Below are positions 43,575-54,110 of a stretch of DNA of 64,000 nt, piece by piece. Source of the stretch: a candidate division KSB1 bacterium (GTDB lineage Bacteria; Zhuqueibacterota; Zhuqueibacteria; JANLFK01; Oleimicrobiaceae); NCBI GenBank assembly GCA_034506335.1, contig JAPDPR010000004.1, positions 66,351 to 130,350 of the forward strand. Direction: 5' to 3'. The position numbers and the translations under genes are program-made. The notes beneath the pieces are model-generated. The model was given only the letters and a program-made list of their open reading frames with translations. It was not told the origin of the DNA and did not search any database. The first letter of the stretch is position 1. Each line of letters opens with the position of its first letter.

Positions 43575-45899
43575 TCAAAGCACGGTAATGTGGACCGGTT
43601 TGCTCACCAACACCAGTCCACCCGCCTCCGCCTTCGCTTGTACCCGATGAGCGCCTGGGGCAAGGGGCCAGCGGGCGCAGAATGGGTAACCCACCGTGCA
43701 CACCAGGGAATCGTCCACCCACCACGAGAGGCGTGTCACACCGGGGGGGACGACCGCCTGCAACTCCAGCGTCTGAAACTCGGGACGCAGGACCGGATCA
43801 AGCCTGTAGATGTCTCCCTCATCCGGAAAGGTGATGACCGGCAGTTCGGGATTAGACTGGGCCCCCTGCTGTTGGGCAGGCGGTAGGCTCGGCGGTCGAG
43901 GTACGCCGGCGCTCACCAGCCACTGCTCGTACTGCGGAGGCCAGACTTCATAGACTACCACCGCGCCTTTGGTTTCAGCCCGCGTTGGCTCGGGAAAGGG
44001 GCGATGGACAGAGCAGGTGCGTGTTGGTTCGGTGCCCGCAACAAAAAACTCCCGCACCGTACCCGGACAATATGGGCCTGGCAATTCTCCGGAGCGGGCG
44101 CAGATTTCTCTCTCCACCACGCCAAATGGAACCGCGAAGGGTTCTGGCCAGGCCTGGCGATGCAACAGCAACATGATGTCCCGAAAGAGCAGGCCTGCCC
44201 CACTTATGCCGGATACTTTTTGCATGGCTTCGCCGCTAAAATTGCCGACCCACACCCCTACGGTGTAGCGAGTCGTGTAGCCCACAGCCCAGTTGTCTCT
44301 GTAATCCTTAGAGGTTCCGGTTTTGGCGGCGCACGGAAATGGGAGCTCCAGGGCGTTGCCCTCACCGAATGCCGGCATCCTTGCCTCGCGGTCCGCGAGG
44401 ATACTGGTGAGGAGATAAGCAACTTGGGGGGAGAACAGCTGCCGGGTTTCGGTCTCCGCCGTATCGGCCTGCAGCACGTTCACCCGGTGGAACGCTCCGC
44501 CATTGGCGAGGGCGGAGTAAGCCAAGGTCAACTCCAGAAGTGTGACTTCGCCGTTGCCCAGCGTCAGACCCAGGCCATAGTGGCTGGCCGGCTTGCTGAG
44601 GCTTGCAAAACCTGCCCGGCGCAACTTCGCCAGCAAGAGCTCGGGCCCCAGCTCCTCCAGGAGGCGGACCGCAGGGACATTGTAGGAGCAGGCGAGGGCG
44701 ACACGCAGTCGGACCGGCCCGTGAAAGAGTCGGTCATAGTTGTGCACGCGAAAGTCGCCGCCCGGGCCCGCGGCGTGCGTCTCGATATCCGCAAGGATGT
44801 GGGCGGCAGTCCACCCTTGCTCCAGGGCAAGGCCGTAGGTGAATGGCTTGATTGTCGAGCCGGGTTGGCGCAGCGCCAGGCAGGCATTCACCTGCCCGTG
44901 GTGGGCCTCGTCAAAGTAATCCGCCGAACCTACCATGGCCAGCACGGAGCCATCCTTGTTGTCCAAGACCAACGCACCGGCATTGGTCACGTTCCGGCTC
45001 GCCAGTAGTTGCACATGACTCCTGAGCAGGAGCTCGACCTGCTGTTGCACGGTGAGGTCGAGGGTGGTTTGGACGACTCCTTTGTCCGGCAGACCGAGGC
45101 CCCGGCAGTTGCTCACAAGCCAGTCGCAGAAGTGGGGAGCAAAGAAGGAACGTTCCGGAGGACTGAGAGAGAGCTCCGCGTTACATGCCTGGGCGTAGGT
45201 GACGCTGTCGATCATCCCGTGGCGCAGCATGGCCCCCAGGACCTGGCCTTGGCGTCTCCTTGCCCGCTCTGGATAACGGTAGGGGTCGTAGCGCGCCGGT
45301 GCCTGCGGCAGCCCCGAGAGCAGTGCGGCCTCAGCAAGAGTGAGATGATGAGCCGGCTTGCCGAAGTAAAGGCGTGCCGCAGCCTCGATGCCTACGGCGT
45401 TGTTGCCATACGGAACACGGTTCAGGTATTGGGTGAGGATCTCCTCCTTGCGCAGGGCAAGTTCTAATCTCACCGCCAGGATCATTTCCAGTGGTTTTGC
45501 CCACCATCTGCGGGGCAAGTGATAGAGGAGCCGCGCCAGCTGCTGCGTGAGGGTGGAGGCGCCGGAGACAATCCGGCCGGCACGCGCCGCCTGCACCGCC
45601 GCCCGCACCAGGGCCACCGGGTCAATTCCCCAGTGGCGGTAGAAACGGTGATCCTCCACGGCCACAGTCGCCTCGATCGCGTACGGCGACACCTCATTGA
45701 GCTCCACCCACTGCCCGCGACCTTCACCCAGCACCCTCTCCTGGAGCAAGCGGCCGTGGCGATCCGTGAGCCGCAGCACCTCGCCGCTGGTGCGATTCGC
45801 AAGCTCACGCGGCAACGGCACCAGGAGCAGCGCCAAGACCCCCGTACTCAGCATGCCGACCAACGCCGCCAGGCGTTTTGCAGTTCGGGCCATAGCCAT
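43575..45899 (-). CDS. pbpC: Penicillin-binding protein 1C
   Basis: The 774-aa class A PBP has an N-terminal membrane anchor and a GT51 glycosyltransferase domain with the EDHRFYRHWG active-site block. Its transpeptidase domain carries SxxK in GSTIKPF, SYN in ACSYNVPAV and KTGTS. The C-terminal BiPBP_C domain of about 90 residues (near RLSWWVDDSL) is specific for PBP1C. PBP1C polymerises glycan; its transpeptidase is thought weak. The gene follows the alpha-2-macroglobulin gene by 45 bp, the same neighbourhood as yfhM-pbpC of E. coli, in which both act in periplasmic defence or wall repair. Confidence 0.95.
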   Translation of the reverse strand: MAMARTAKRLAALVGMLSTGVLALLLVPLPRELANRTSGEVLRLTDRHGRLLQERVLGEGRGQWVELNEVSPYAIEATVAVEDHRFYRHWGIDPVALVRAAVQAARAGRIVSGASTLTQQLARLLYHLPRRWWAKPLEMILAVRLELALRKEEILTQYLNRVPYGNNAVGIEAAARLYFGKPAHHLTLAEAALLSGLPQAPARYDPYRYPERARRRQGQVLGAMLRHGMIDSVTYAQACNAELSLSPPERSFFAPHFCDWLVSNCRGLGLPDKGVVQTTLDLTVQQQVELLLRSHVQLLASRNVTNAGALVLDNKDGSVLAMVGSADYFDEAHHGQVNACLALRQPGSTIKPFTYGLALEQGWTAAHILADIETHAAGPGGDFRVHNYDRLFHGPVRLRVALACSYNVPAVRLLEELGPELLLAKLRRAGFASLSKPASHYGLGLTLGNGEVTLLELTLAYSALANGGAFHRVNVLQADTAETETRQLFSPQVAYLLTSILADREARMPAFGEGNALELPFPCAAKTGTSKDYRDNWAVGYTTRYTVGVWVGNFSGEAMQKVSGISGAGLLFRDIMLLLHRQAWPEPFAVPFGVVEREICARSGELPGPYCPGTVREFFVAGTEPTRTCSVHRPFPEPTRAETKGAVVVYEVWPPQYEQWLVSAGVPRPPSLPPAQQQGAQSNPELPVITFPDEGDIYRLDPVLRPEFQTLELQAVVPPGVTRLSWWVDDSLVCTVGYPFCARWPLAPGAHRVQAKAEAGGLVLVSKPVHITVL

Positions 45900-45944
45900 C
45901 GGTTTTCTATGCGCCCTCTGCCTTGGGCCTAACCGCGAAGGGCT

Positions 45945-48900
45945 TCATTGGCCCCCGCGCACTGTCACCCTTGCCCCCGCCAAGGTGCCAAATACCTCGG
46001 GCTCGTACATCTGCCCGGCGTAGGTGGAGGGCATGCCAAAATCACCCACGGTGGTTGCGCGCGCCAAATAGGTGTACGTGTGAACCCCAGCTCGCAAGTA
46101 GTTCGCAAACAGCACCACACGATCATCGCGTAGCTCCACGTGGTCAAACTCCCCCCACCAGGAGCTTTCCCCTATCCCTGAACCGGCAAACTGGGCCGCT
46201 TCCGCTGAGGCGGTCTCCAGCGTCACATTTACTGCCTCGAGTCCTGCGGGGAGGGGGTCGTCCACCACGACAAAGGGTCGCCCTTGTGGCGTGATCACCT
46301 TGAGCTCCACCTTGAGCAATGCCCCGGGCGCGAACGTGAGCCCTGTTATCTTTCCGGAGAGGGGGGTTATGGTCTTCAATACCGTGATTCCCTGGTCGCG
46401 GGTACTGGGAGCGGCAGCTGGGAAATAGTTCATGCGCAGTCCGTAGTACAGCTGGCCCGTGCCCGATTTTTCCACGTCCACGGGCACGCGTTTCCCCTTG
46501 GGGAATTCATCCAGGCCAAGAGTTGCGCGCCTCAGGGAGAGCTCGCGCCCGGCAAAGGTCTCACTCAGCAAAGTGCGCTCACCCACGCGCAGCTGAGCCT
46601 TAAAGTTGGGGACATCCTTCTCGTAGATTGCGAAGTAACGGGCCAAGGCCATGAGGGCAAACACGTTCTCCTGGGTCGTGCGCCAGGGTCCGTTCTTGCG
46701 CTGTTCCAGGAGCCAGGCAACCGCCTTGTCGTCCAGCGGGAAACCGCCGCGTGTCTCCAGCAGAGCCTCCAAGATTACCGCCGTTGTGCGCACGTCCGAG
46801 TGAAAGATCCACACCAACTCCTCTGGCCTCTCTTCTTCGAAATGGGCAGTTGTGGGGTCCACGCGGATGGCGTTTTGTAGGAAGTCAGCGAGCGCCTGTT
46901 GGTGGTCTTTGGCCAAGCCGGCAGCCCACAGTGCCCTGAGGAGCATCGCTTTGCCGAGGAGTGGGAGGCGGGTGCGTTGCTCGTAGAGGTACTCCAAATA
47001 CCCCTTGTCTGGCTCCCCTGCTTTGGCCAGCACGTAGGCGGCCAAGGCCTTGGTGACCAGCCAGGACCGCTCGGGCAATGCGTGGGGTGCGGTGCCGTAT
47101 TTCTCGCGCAGAAACTCCCTCAGGTACTTTATGCCCAGGCGGAACATCTTGTCGTCAACAGGATAACCACGCGCGCGGGCTTCAACGAGAGCTTGCATGG
47201 CATATGCTGAGACAAAAGGAGAAACGCGGGTCTCACCTGGCCAGTAGGCAAATCCCCCATCGGGGAGCTGGTAGTTTTTGAACTCCCTCAGCGTCTGTGT
47301 GGCCACCTGGGCGAAATCGGCTCCTTCGAGCGCAGGCAACCGAAACGCACGCACCAGGTCGCCAGCCACTATCATGGGTAACACGGCTGAGACACGTTGC
47401 TCGAGGCAGCCGTAAGGGTACGTCAGGAGGTACTCGGCTGCCGACGCCAGCTCCGTCATGGCAGAGGAGGAGAGCCACACCTCAAGGGTGCCCATCCCCG
47501 GCACACAGTCGGCCGGCACTACGATCGCCTCCTTTACTCGAAGGGCGGTACGGCCAGCGGTGGCGACCGTCTCTTTCGGATGCGGCGCCTGGAGAGGGAA
47601 CGACACCCTCACTGCGTCCCGTAGAGCTCCCATCTCGGCGACAAAGGTCACCGTTGCTTCTCCGATCTGCCGCACCTCCACGGGGAACCGGACTTCCTTG
47701 GCTTGCCCCGCGCCTACCACAAGTTCTGCACTGGCCTTTCCTTTGAGCACTAACCCTTGGGCGCTCATGCTCAGTTGCACCCGCCCCTCGTGCGCAGTTT
47801 GGTTGTGGACTACCGCGCCGGCCTCAAACACATCGCCAACCCGGGCGAAGCGGGGCAGCGCCGGCTGCACCAAGAGGTCCTTGTTCACCACCAGCTCGCT
47901 TTCGCCGGCACCAAACCGGCTATCGCTGGTATGCGCTACCGCCATCACCACAAAACGCGTGAGGTTGTCAGGCAAGCGGAACGTCACGGTGGCTTCTCCG
48001 CGCTCGTCGGTGAGGAGGGAAGGATTCCAGTAGGGGGTGAGGACAAAGCGCGAGCGCAGGGCTTGTGCCGCAATACCTGCGCCTGCACCGCCATCGCCAC
48101 CGCGGTCTTCGCCTTTCTCTCCGTAATTGCGTTGCTCCACTACGTGCAGCCTGGTTTCGGCCGTTTGCACGCTCAGCGGCCTCGGCCCATAGAAGGCTGC
48201 GAAGGGATCGGGTAGGCGGTATTTCGTCAGGCTCAGCACTGCGGCGTCGACCACGGCCAGTGCCACCTCGCCCCTGGCCGGAAGCCCGGCTCCATCACGG
48301 AGCCGCACGGTCACCGTCACCTCTTCACCAGGCCTGTAGGTCACCCGGTCGGTCCGTACCTGGACGTTCAGGTGCTTTGTACCCGGGTCCACAGTGAGGC
48401 CCACATAGCCGACTTTGAAGGCGGGCCTGCCCACGTCGGCCCCTTCAGGGGAAAAGACATGGCTGGCGGTGCGCCCTTTCAACAAGATGACGGACACAAA
48501 GACGTTGGGCAGGTCTTGGGAGGTGATCGGCAACTCGATGCGCGGCGCCGTGCCCTTGAGCTGACGCACGAAATGCCGCAACACCGTTTCCCGCTCCACA
48601 GTCACCAGCGCCTGGGCTTCTTCAAAGGGGGATTTCACCAGGATTGTTGCGACCTCGCCTGGTCGATAGGAAGGGCGTTCGGGGACGAGCTCCAGTAGAT
48701 CGTCGTCCCTCCGCTCCCAGGCCGCATAGCTCTTTCCGCTCACGTAGAAGGGGGCCCAAGTGGAGACTATGTTGCCGCGCCGGTCTTGGGCCTCTGCGCG
48801 GATAAAGTAGGATCCGGCCTTTTCGGGCACAAAAAAGACCTCTTTGGCTTCGGTGGCGCTGAGGACCACGGCCGAGTCAACGGTGGTGTCCACGGGTTTG

Positions 48901-51569
48901 CTGATCCATTCGTACCGCCCGCCAATGCCAGCCTTGCGCACTGAGTGGTATTGGCGGTGCACCAGGCTGATGCGCACCCGCCGATTAGGTATTGGCTTCC
49001 CGTCTGGGTCTACCGTGATGACGCGAAAGGTAAGCGGCTGCCGTTCTTGCCTCACGGTTGAGGCTAGTTGGATGCCGATGTAGTACTCGCCCGGGTGCAG
49101 TGGGGCAGTGGCGATGGTGCTCACGTGCTGTCTGCTGGCGCTCTCCACGTCGGCAGATATGGATACTTGCGAGGCCCCATGCGGCCTGAATCCACCCAGC
49201 CAGGTGGCGATACCAAAGGTCCCGTTCTTGTCCAACTTTACCCTGCCCGAATTGAGCAGCCGCATGCGAGGTTCGACCTCCTCTTCCTCGGCCAGCATCC
49301 AGTCCTGGACGCCGAAAAAGTAGCCTTCGTACCCAGAGGGTGAAAAATCCCCAGGTCCCACTCGCACCCACCACTCGGCGGTGTGCTCCGACATTGCGCC
49401 GCCGAACAAGTAGCTGCCGCTGACCGTGGCGCGCAGCGTATCCCCCAGCACATAGCCGCTTCGGTCTGGCCGCACGTTCACTTCGCATTCGGCCGGCCGA
49501 AACGCCTCCACCCGAAAGACCCCTTCAACCAGTGGTTCTCGATACACGCCCTTGGGCGGAGGCGACGTGCCCGTGTCCACAGTCACCCGATAGTAACCCA
49601 GCGGTGCGTCCGGTGGGACCGGGTAGTCGAACGCCAGCGACCCGAACGCGTTGGTGCCCAAGACTTGCTCCCATGCTGCCTGCCCACGAGAGTCATAGAC
49701 CTTTACCTTGGCAGGCAAGCCGGCAGGAGCTTCCCATTCTGCGCGGACCTTTTCGCGCACAAGCACCTTCACATGGGCCGTGTCACCGGCGCGGTAAAGG
49801 TTACGGTCCGTGAAGAGTACGCCCGCATACCGTTCGGGTTCAGCCCGCCAGTCATAGTCGATGCCAAATCGGTAGGGATAGATGCCGGTGCCCCAGTCGG
49901 AGGCGGTGTAGGCGACGTCGCGGCCATTGTAGGCCAGAACCCAGACGCGGGGTTTTTCCCACGCGCTCACGGGCCGAATGCCCAACCTGCGCCAGCCAGG
50001 TGCCACTGCCAAACCCTGGGCATCGGTGACAGTCCTGTAGTAGACGCGGTTATCATCGCCCCGCAGCTCCACTACTGCTCCTGCTACCGGCGAGGCATCC
50101 GCGAGGCGCGTCACGTAGATCAACACGTCATGAGGCGCAAATTTGGCAGTGACACCTAACTCCGTGACCTGGAGCAGGGCCTTGCACACCTCGCGGCGCG
50201 GGTCAGGCAAGAGGTTGTCCACTTGCACAAAGACCAGTCCGTGCTTGGCCCCTGCCAACACCCAGTCGACGTTGATGGGTACCAGCTTACGCTCGTTGCG
50301 CTTCCCGGGTAGTTTCCAGAGACGGTCGACCAGGAAAAAGCTTCCGGGCAGCCTCAAGGTGCTGTTGAACAAATCCGGCTTAAGAAGCAACGGGATGAGG
50401 GAATCGGGCAGAATCCTGGCCAGTTGCAGCTGGACGCTAGGAAGATTCACATATTCCATCGGATAGCGACGGTCTCCCAGAGCTTCCATTACACCGGGGC
50501 CGCTGGTCATGATCAAGGTGCTGGGGTAGGGCCCGGTGCTGAAGGTGAGCCGCACTGGCTTTGGCAGGCGGTTGCCATGGATGTCGGCCAGTGAATCGTC
50601 CAATGCGACCTGATAGGTCGTATCGGGCAAGAGTGGAAGCCAGAGTTCGATGACCTCTGCGGGGTAGCTTCGCTCGAAGTAGCTTTCCGGTATTTCCACA
50701 GGTGGTGTAAAATGAATGTGTTTGACCAGCTCGGCGGGAGTCACCGGATTGCTGAACTTGAATGAGAGGGCCTCCTGTGGGTTGTGCTGCACCTGTTGGC
50801 GCATCTCGAGCAGGCGAAGGTCCCCGTAGGTTTGGAAGGCGAACCGTTCATTGCGAGTCAAACCTAGCTCTCCTTGCGCCGCCAGCAGCCCCTCGCGCAA
50901 CACAACCTCATAGCTGGTTTGGCGGCGGAGCCGCGTCTTGGGGCTGAGCACGAGCACGGTGGTGCTGTCCCCTTGGACGCGCCAGTCGCGGTCTATTTCC
51001 CGGCTCGTTGGGTGCCGCACGGTCCACTGCACCGCACGCCCGCTTTTGCTCTCGCGCCAGACCAAGAAAGGCGTGGCACGCGCGGGCGACATAGGCATGT
51101 TGAAGTAGAGGACGACTTCGGTCTCCAACAACACACCGACGGCACCGTCTTCTGGGGAGGAGTGCCTAAGTTCCGGGCGTGGCGTTTCAAACTCCCACAC
51201 AACATCCTGCGCCAAGGAGGCGCCACTTACGGAAGTGATACCAGCCGGCACTTTCACGGTGAAGCGGGTGGCATACGGAAGGGTGTCTTTAGGGGCAAAG
51301 GCCAAAGTAGTGGTCCCGAGCCAGCGGTATATGCCCGGCGTAGGCGGGGCGATGACCAGCGGCCCCTCGGTGCTTAGCTCTGCCAAGGCTTGCAGAGGCA
51401 CCATCGGCTGGTTGAATGTGACCAGAATGGCTCGGCAATCAGCACGCGAAGCCACTGGACCCTTAGGTGTGGTAGCCACCACGGCCAAGGGCTCCTCCTG
51501 GCCGGCCAGTCCGTAGCCGTTCACCGACAGCAGGAATAACAGCGGCAAGAGACTCACTGTGCGGTTCAT
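45945..51569 (-). CDS. Bacterial alpha-2-macroglobulin (thioester type)
   Basis: The 1874-aa precursor has a signal peptide and successive MG-type beta-sandwich domains, a bait-like middle region and a C-terminal complement-like thioester domain. The thioester motif GCLEQ is intact (C1388 to Q1391, codons 47397-47408). Such proteins trap proteases by covalent capture in the periplasm. ATG at 51569 is chosen because AAGGAG precedes it at eight bases; 13 codons upstream there is another ATG without a site. No lipobox is visible, unlike E. coli YfhM. It is 45 bp upstream of pbpC. Confidence 0.94.
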   Translation of the reverse strand: MNRTVSLLPLLFLLSVNGYGLAGQEEPLAVVATTPKGPVASRADCRAILVTFNQPMVPLQALAELSTEGPLVIAPPTPGIYRWLGTTTLAFAPKDTLPYATRFTVKVPAGITSVSGASLAQDVVWEFETPRPELRHSSPEDGAVGVLLETEVVLYFNMPMSPARATPFLVWRESKSGRAVQWTVRHPTSREIDRDWRVQGDSTTVLVLSPKTRLRRQTSYEVVLREGLLAAQGELGLTRNERFAFQTYGDLRLLEMRQQVQHNPQEALSFKFSNPVTPAELVKHIHFTPPVEIPESYFERSYPAEVIELWLPLLPDTTYQVALDDSLADIHGNRLPKPVRLTFSTGPYPSTLIMTSGPGVMEALGDRRYPMEYVNLPSVQLQLARILPDSLIPLLLKPDLFNSTLRLPGSFFLVDRLWKLPGKRNERKLVPINVDWVLAGAKHGLVFVQVDNLLPDPRREVCKALLQVTELGVTAKFAPHDVLIYVTRLADASPVAGAVVELRGDDNRVYYRTVTDAQGLAVAPGWRRLGIRPVSAWEKPRVWVLAYNGRDVAYTASDWGTGIYPYRFGIDYDWRAEPERYAGVLFTDRNLYRAGDTAHVKVLVREKVRAEWEAPAGLPAKVKVYDSRGQAAWEQVLGTNAFGSLAFDYPVPPDAPLGYYRVTVDTGTSPPPKGVYREPLVEGVFRVEAFRPAECEVNVRPDRSGYVLGDTLRATVSGSYLFGGAMSEHTAEWWVRVGPGDFSPSGYEGYFFGVQDWMLAEEEEVEPRMRLLNSGRVKLDKNGTFGIATWLGGFRPHGASQVSISADVESASRQHVSTIATAPLHPGEYYIGIQLASTVRQERQPLTFRVITVDPDGKPIPNRRVRISLVHRQYHSVRKAGIGGRYEWISKPVDTTVDSAVVLSATEAKEVFFVPEKAGSYFIRAEAQDRRGNIVSTWAPFYVSGKSYAAWERRDDDLLELVPERPSYRPGEVATILVKSPFEEAQALVTVERETVLRHFVRQLKGTAPRIELPITSQDLPNVFVSVILLKGRTASHVFSPEGADVGRPAFKVGYVGLTVDPGTKHLNVQVRTDRVTYRPGEEVTVTVRLRDGAGLPARGEVALAVVDAAVLSLTKYRLPDPFAAFYGPRPLSVQTAETRLHVVEQRNYGEKGEDRGGDGGAGAGIAAQALRSRFVLTPYWNPSLLTDERGEATVTFRLPDNLTRFVVMAVAHTSDSRFGAGESELVVNKDLLVQPALPRFARVGDVFEAGAVVHNQTAHEGRVQLSMSAQGLVLKGKASAELVVGAGQAKEVRFPVEVRQIGEATVTFVAEMGALRDAVRVSFPLQAPHPKETVATAGRTALRVKEAIVVPADCVPGMGTLEVWLSSSAMTELASAAEYLLTYPYGCLEQRVSAVLPMIVAGDLVRAFRLPALEGADFAQVATQTLREFKNYQLPDGGFAYWPGETRVSPFVSAYAMQALVEARARGYPVDDKMFRLGIKYLREFLREKYGTAPHALPERSWLVTKALAAYVLAKAGEPDKGYLEYLYEQRTRLPLLGKAMLLRALWAAGLAKDHQQALADFLQNAIRVDPTTAHFEEERPEELVWIFHSDVRTTAVILEALLETRGGFPLDDKAVAWLLEQRKNGPWRTTQENVFALMALARYFAIYEKDVPNFKAQLRVGERTLLSETFAGRELSLRRATLGLDEFPKGKRVPVDVEKSGTGQLYYGLRMNYFPAAAPSTRDQGITVLKTITPLSGKITGLTFAPGALLKVELKVITPQGRPFVVVDDPLPAGLEAVNVTLETASAEAAQFAGSGIGESSWWGEFDHVELRDDRVVLFANYLRAGVHTYTYLARATTVGDFGMPSTYAGQMYEPEVFGTLAGARVTVRGGQ

Positions 51570-51828
51570 TGCCCGTTCTCCTTCATGTGTGGCAGGCATG
51601 CGGTGCATGAGTCCACTCGGGGAGTGCCTGCTGGTGGGTCATCGCGGACGGCGCCCGCTTCCTATGTCCGGCTGGACGGCTCCGAGGCTAGCCCTCGGTT
51701 CGTGTGACCATCCTTGTAGGCAACGCCACTATGGATGGCCACACTTGGCGGAAAACGCGCCGAAAGCGCTAAAGCCCTTGCCGCGTTTACACCCTAGAGC
51801 TCTGTGGGTCCAGCCGGGATGGCTCGCA

Positions 51829-54036
51829 TCAGAAGCGCACTTTTCTCGTGGTCCCCTTTTCACCCCCCTCCTGTGGCTGAAGCGGCTGGCCGCCATGTTT
51901 CTTACAAAAGGTCCGCGGAGATTGCTGCACCGGAAACACCTCTTCGACTATCTGCGGGCAGGACTCGGTGGCCAACTCCTTAGTCTCGCTGCAGATTTCC
52001 ACTCGCACCACGGTAGGGGGCATTACAAAGTCTTCCACAGGCAACTGGAGGGTGTCGTGGGCTGCCTTCATGAACGGTGCCCAGATGGGGAGCGCTGCCA
52101 CTGCCCCTGACTGGCCTCCCCCCAGAGTGACCGAAGGGTCGTCCACTCCTACCCATACGCCGGCTGCGATTTGCGGGGTAAAGCCCACAAACCAGGCGTC
52201 GGAGAAATCGTTGGTGGTGCCGGTCTTGCCGGCGGCAGGCCTGGTAAAGCCATACAGGGTGCGCGCCAAGCGCCCAGTACCACGACCCATGTCCAGTACC
52301 CCGCGCATCATGTCGGTAATAATGTACGCACTCCCTTCAGACAGCACCTCCTGCGGCGCCGGGCGATACTCTTGCAGAACGTTTCCGAACTTGTCCTCCA
52401 CGCGCAAGATGGCCACGGGGCGCATGAGCACTCCGCGGTTAGCGAATGCGGCAAAAGCTGAAACCATTTCTATGGGGATGACCGTCTCTGAGCCCAGCGC
52501 CATGGCAGGCACGGGCGAAAGCGGCGTCGTAATGCCTAATCGCCTGGCGTATTCCACCACCACTTCGGGTGGGACTGCTTCTAACACCAACCGCGCGGTG
52601 ACGAGGTTGAGTGACCTGGCGAGCGCTTCGCGCAGAGTGGTCTTCCCGCCAATTGAGCCGTCATAGTTGGACGGCGTCCAGCGCTGGCTGCCAGGAATAT
52701 CCAACACCACCGGCTGGTTGAGCAACTCGTAGCACGGCGGATAGCCGTTGTCGATGGCGGCCAGGTACACGAAAGGCTTGAACGCAGATCCAGGCTGTCG
52801 CTGCGCCTGCGTGGCTCTATTGAACTCGGACTCGCGAAAATCTCGTCCCCCGACCATGGCGAGAATATGACCCGTGGACGGGTCAATAGCTACCAATGCC
52901 ACCTGCACCTTGGCCTTTTCGTTGAGCAGGGAGTCCACAAAGGCCCTGTTGCGGATGAGCGTCCGTACATTAGTCTTCTTCAGAAGCGAGGGGGGGACCA
53001 GTTTGGCAAACTCGGTCTCCGGGTGGGCAAGGATCCAGGCGCGCTGCCGATTCTCCACCGTGCCAATGTGCCCGGCAATGGCGCGATTGGCGCATGCCTG
53101 CACTCTCGTATCCAGAGTCGTGAACACACGCAATCCGCCGGTGTAAATGTCCATCCCGTAGCGGGCGATCAGCTCGCGTCGCACGTGCTCGGCAAAGTAC
53201 GGGGCCAACTCTTCATGATTCGGCTCGCGGCTCACCACTCCCAAAGGTGCAGCGATGGCCTCCTGGTACTGTTCCTCGTTGATGTATTTCAGATCCCTCA
53301 TGCGCCGCAGCACCAGATTGCGGCGACTCATCGCCCGCTCGGGGTACTTGAAGGGAGAGTAGTAGCCAGCGTTGGGGAGCAGAGCGGTCAGAAGAGCAGC
53401 CTCCGGCAACGTCACCTCCTGAATATGTTTGCCGAAATAGTAGAGTGAAGCAGCCTCAACGCCGTATACCCCTGGGCCCAAATACGACTGGTTAAGATAC
53501 ATCTCCAGAATCTCGCGCTTGCTGTAGGTGCGCTCGATTTGGATGGCGGTGAACACTTCTTTAATCTTCCTGCCGATGGATTTCTCTTTGGTCAAGTACA
53601 GATCGCGGGCAAGTTGCTGGGTGAGGGTGCTGACGCCCCGGGGTGTCCTCATGCGCAGCATACCGCCCAAGGTCGCCTTGACCCAGCGCTGCGGTACCAC
53701 TCCCCAATGGCGGAAAAAGCGATGGTCCTCCGACGCTAGCACGCTCTTCCATACATAGTCCGGCATCTGGGCGAGGGGCACCAACACCCTGTTCTTGACG
53801 AAGAACTCCTTGAACACCTGGCCATCGGCCGAATAGAGCTTTGTTGCCAGCTCAGGGCTATACTCCTCAAGTTGCCGCAAAGAGGGCAGTTGCCGTGTGA
53901 GGGCAAACAAGTAGCCGATGACTGCGACGCCCAGCAAGCCTACTGCCAGCCGGACGTAGCGCCTCAGCCGGCGTCCTTCATTAGGTCCGCCCTCACCGAA
54001 AGTAGCGTGGAGCGAACGTCGTATTTTTCTCTTCAT
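51829..54036 (-). CDS. Class A penicillin-binding protein (PBP1A-like)
   Basis: The 735-aa bifunctional PBP has one transmembrane segment (about residues 27-47) and a GT51 glycosyltransferase domain with SEDHRFFRHWG and STLTQQLARDLYL. Its transpeptidase domain has GSAFKPF (SxxK), SLN in ARSLNLVT, and KTGTTND. A short cysteine-containing tail follows (VEICSETKELATESCPQ). It synthesises and crosslinks peptidoglycan. It differs from pbpC in lacking the BiPBP_C domain. It is 74 bp downstream of lpxH and 258 bp upstream of the alpha-2-macroglobulin gene. In that 258-bp gap I see no clear promoter or terminator. Confidence 0.95.
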   Translation of the reverse strand: MKRKIRRSLHATFGEGGPNEGRRLRRYVRLAVGLLGVAVIGYLFALTRQLPSLRQLEEYSPELATKLYSADGQVFKEFFVKNRVLVPLAQMPDYVWKSVLASEDHRFFRHWGVVPQRWVKATLGGMLRMRTPRGVSTLTQQLARDLYLTKEKSIGRKIKEVFTAIQIERTYSKREILEMYLNQSYLGPGVYGVEAASLYYFGKHIQEVTLPEAALLTALLPNAGYYSPFKYPERAMSRRNLVLRRMRDLKYINEEQYQEAIAAPLGVVSREPNHEELAPYFAEHVRRELIARYGMDIYTGGLRVFTTLDTRVQACANRAIAGHIGTVENRQRAWILAHPETEFAKLVPPSLLKKTNVRTLIRNRAFVDSLLNEKAKVQVALVAIDPSTGHILAMVGGRDFRESEFNRATQAQRQPGSAFKPFVYLAAIDNGYPPCYELLNQPVVLDIPGSQRWTPSNYDGSIGGKTTLREALARSLNLVTARLVLEAVPPEVVVEYARRLGITTPLSPVPAMALGSETVIPIEMVSAFAAFANRGVLMRPVAILRVEDKFGNVLQEYRPAPQEVLSEGSAYIITDMMRGVLDMGRGTGRLARTLYGFTRPAAGKTGTTNDFSDAWFVGFTPQIAAGVWVGVDDPSVTLGGGQSGAVAALPIWAPFMKAAHDTLQLPVEDFVMPPTVVRVEICSETKELATESCPQIVEEVFPVQQSPRTFCKKHGGQPLQPQEGGEKGTTRKVRF

Positions 54037-54110
54037 GCAGCCTCACCAGTGAAAGTCTCGATTTCGCGCCGAGCGCTTCTCTTATGTCCAAAGTGCCAGC
54101 GCGTGTGGAC

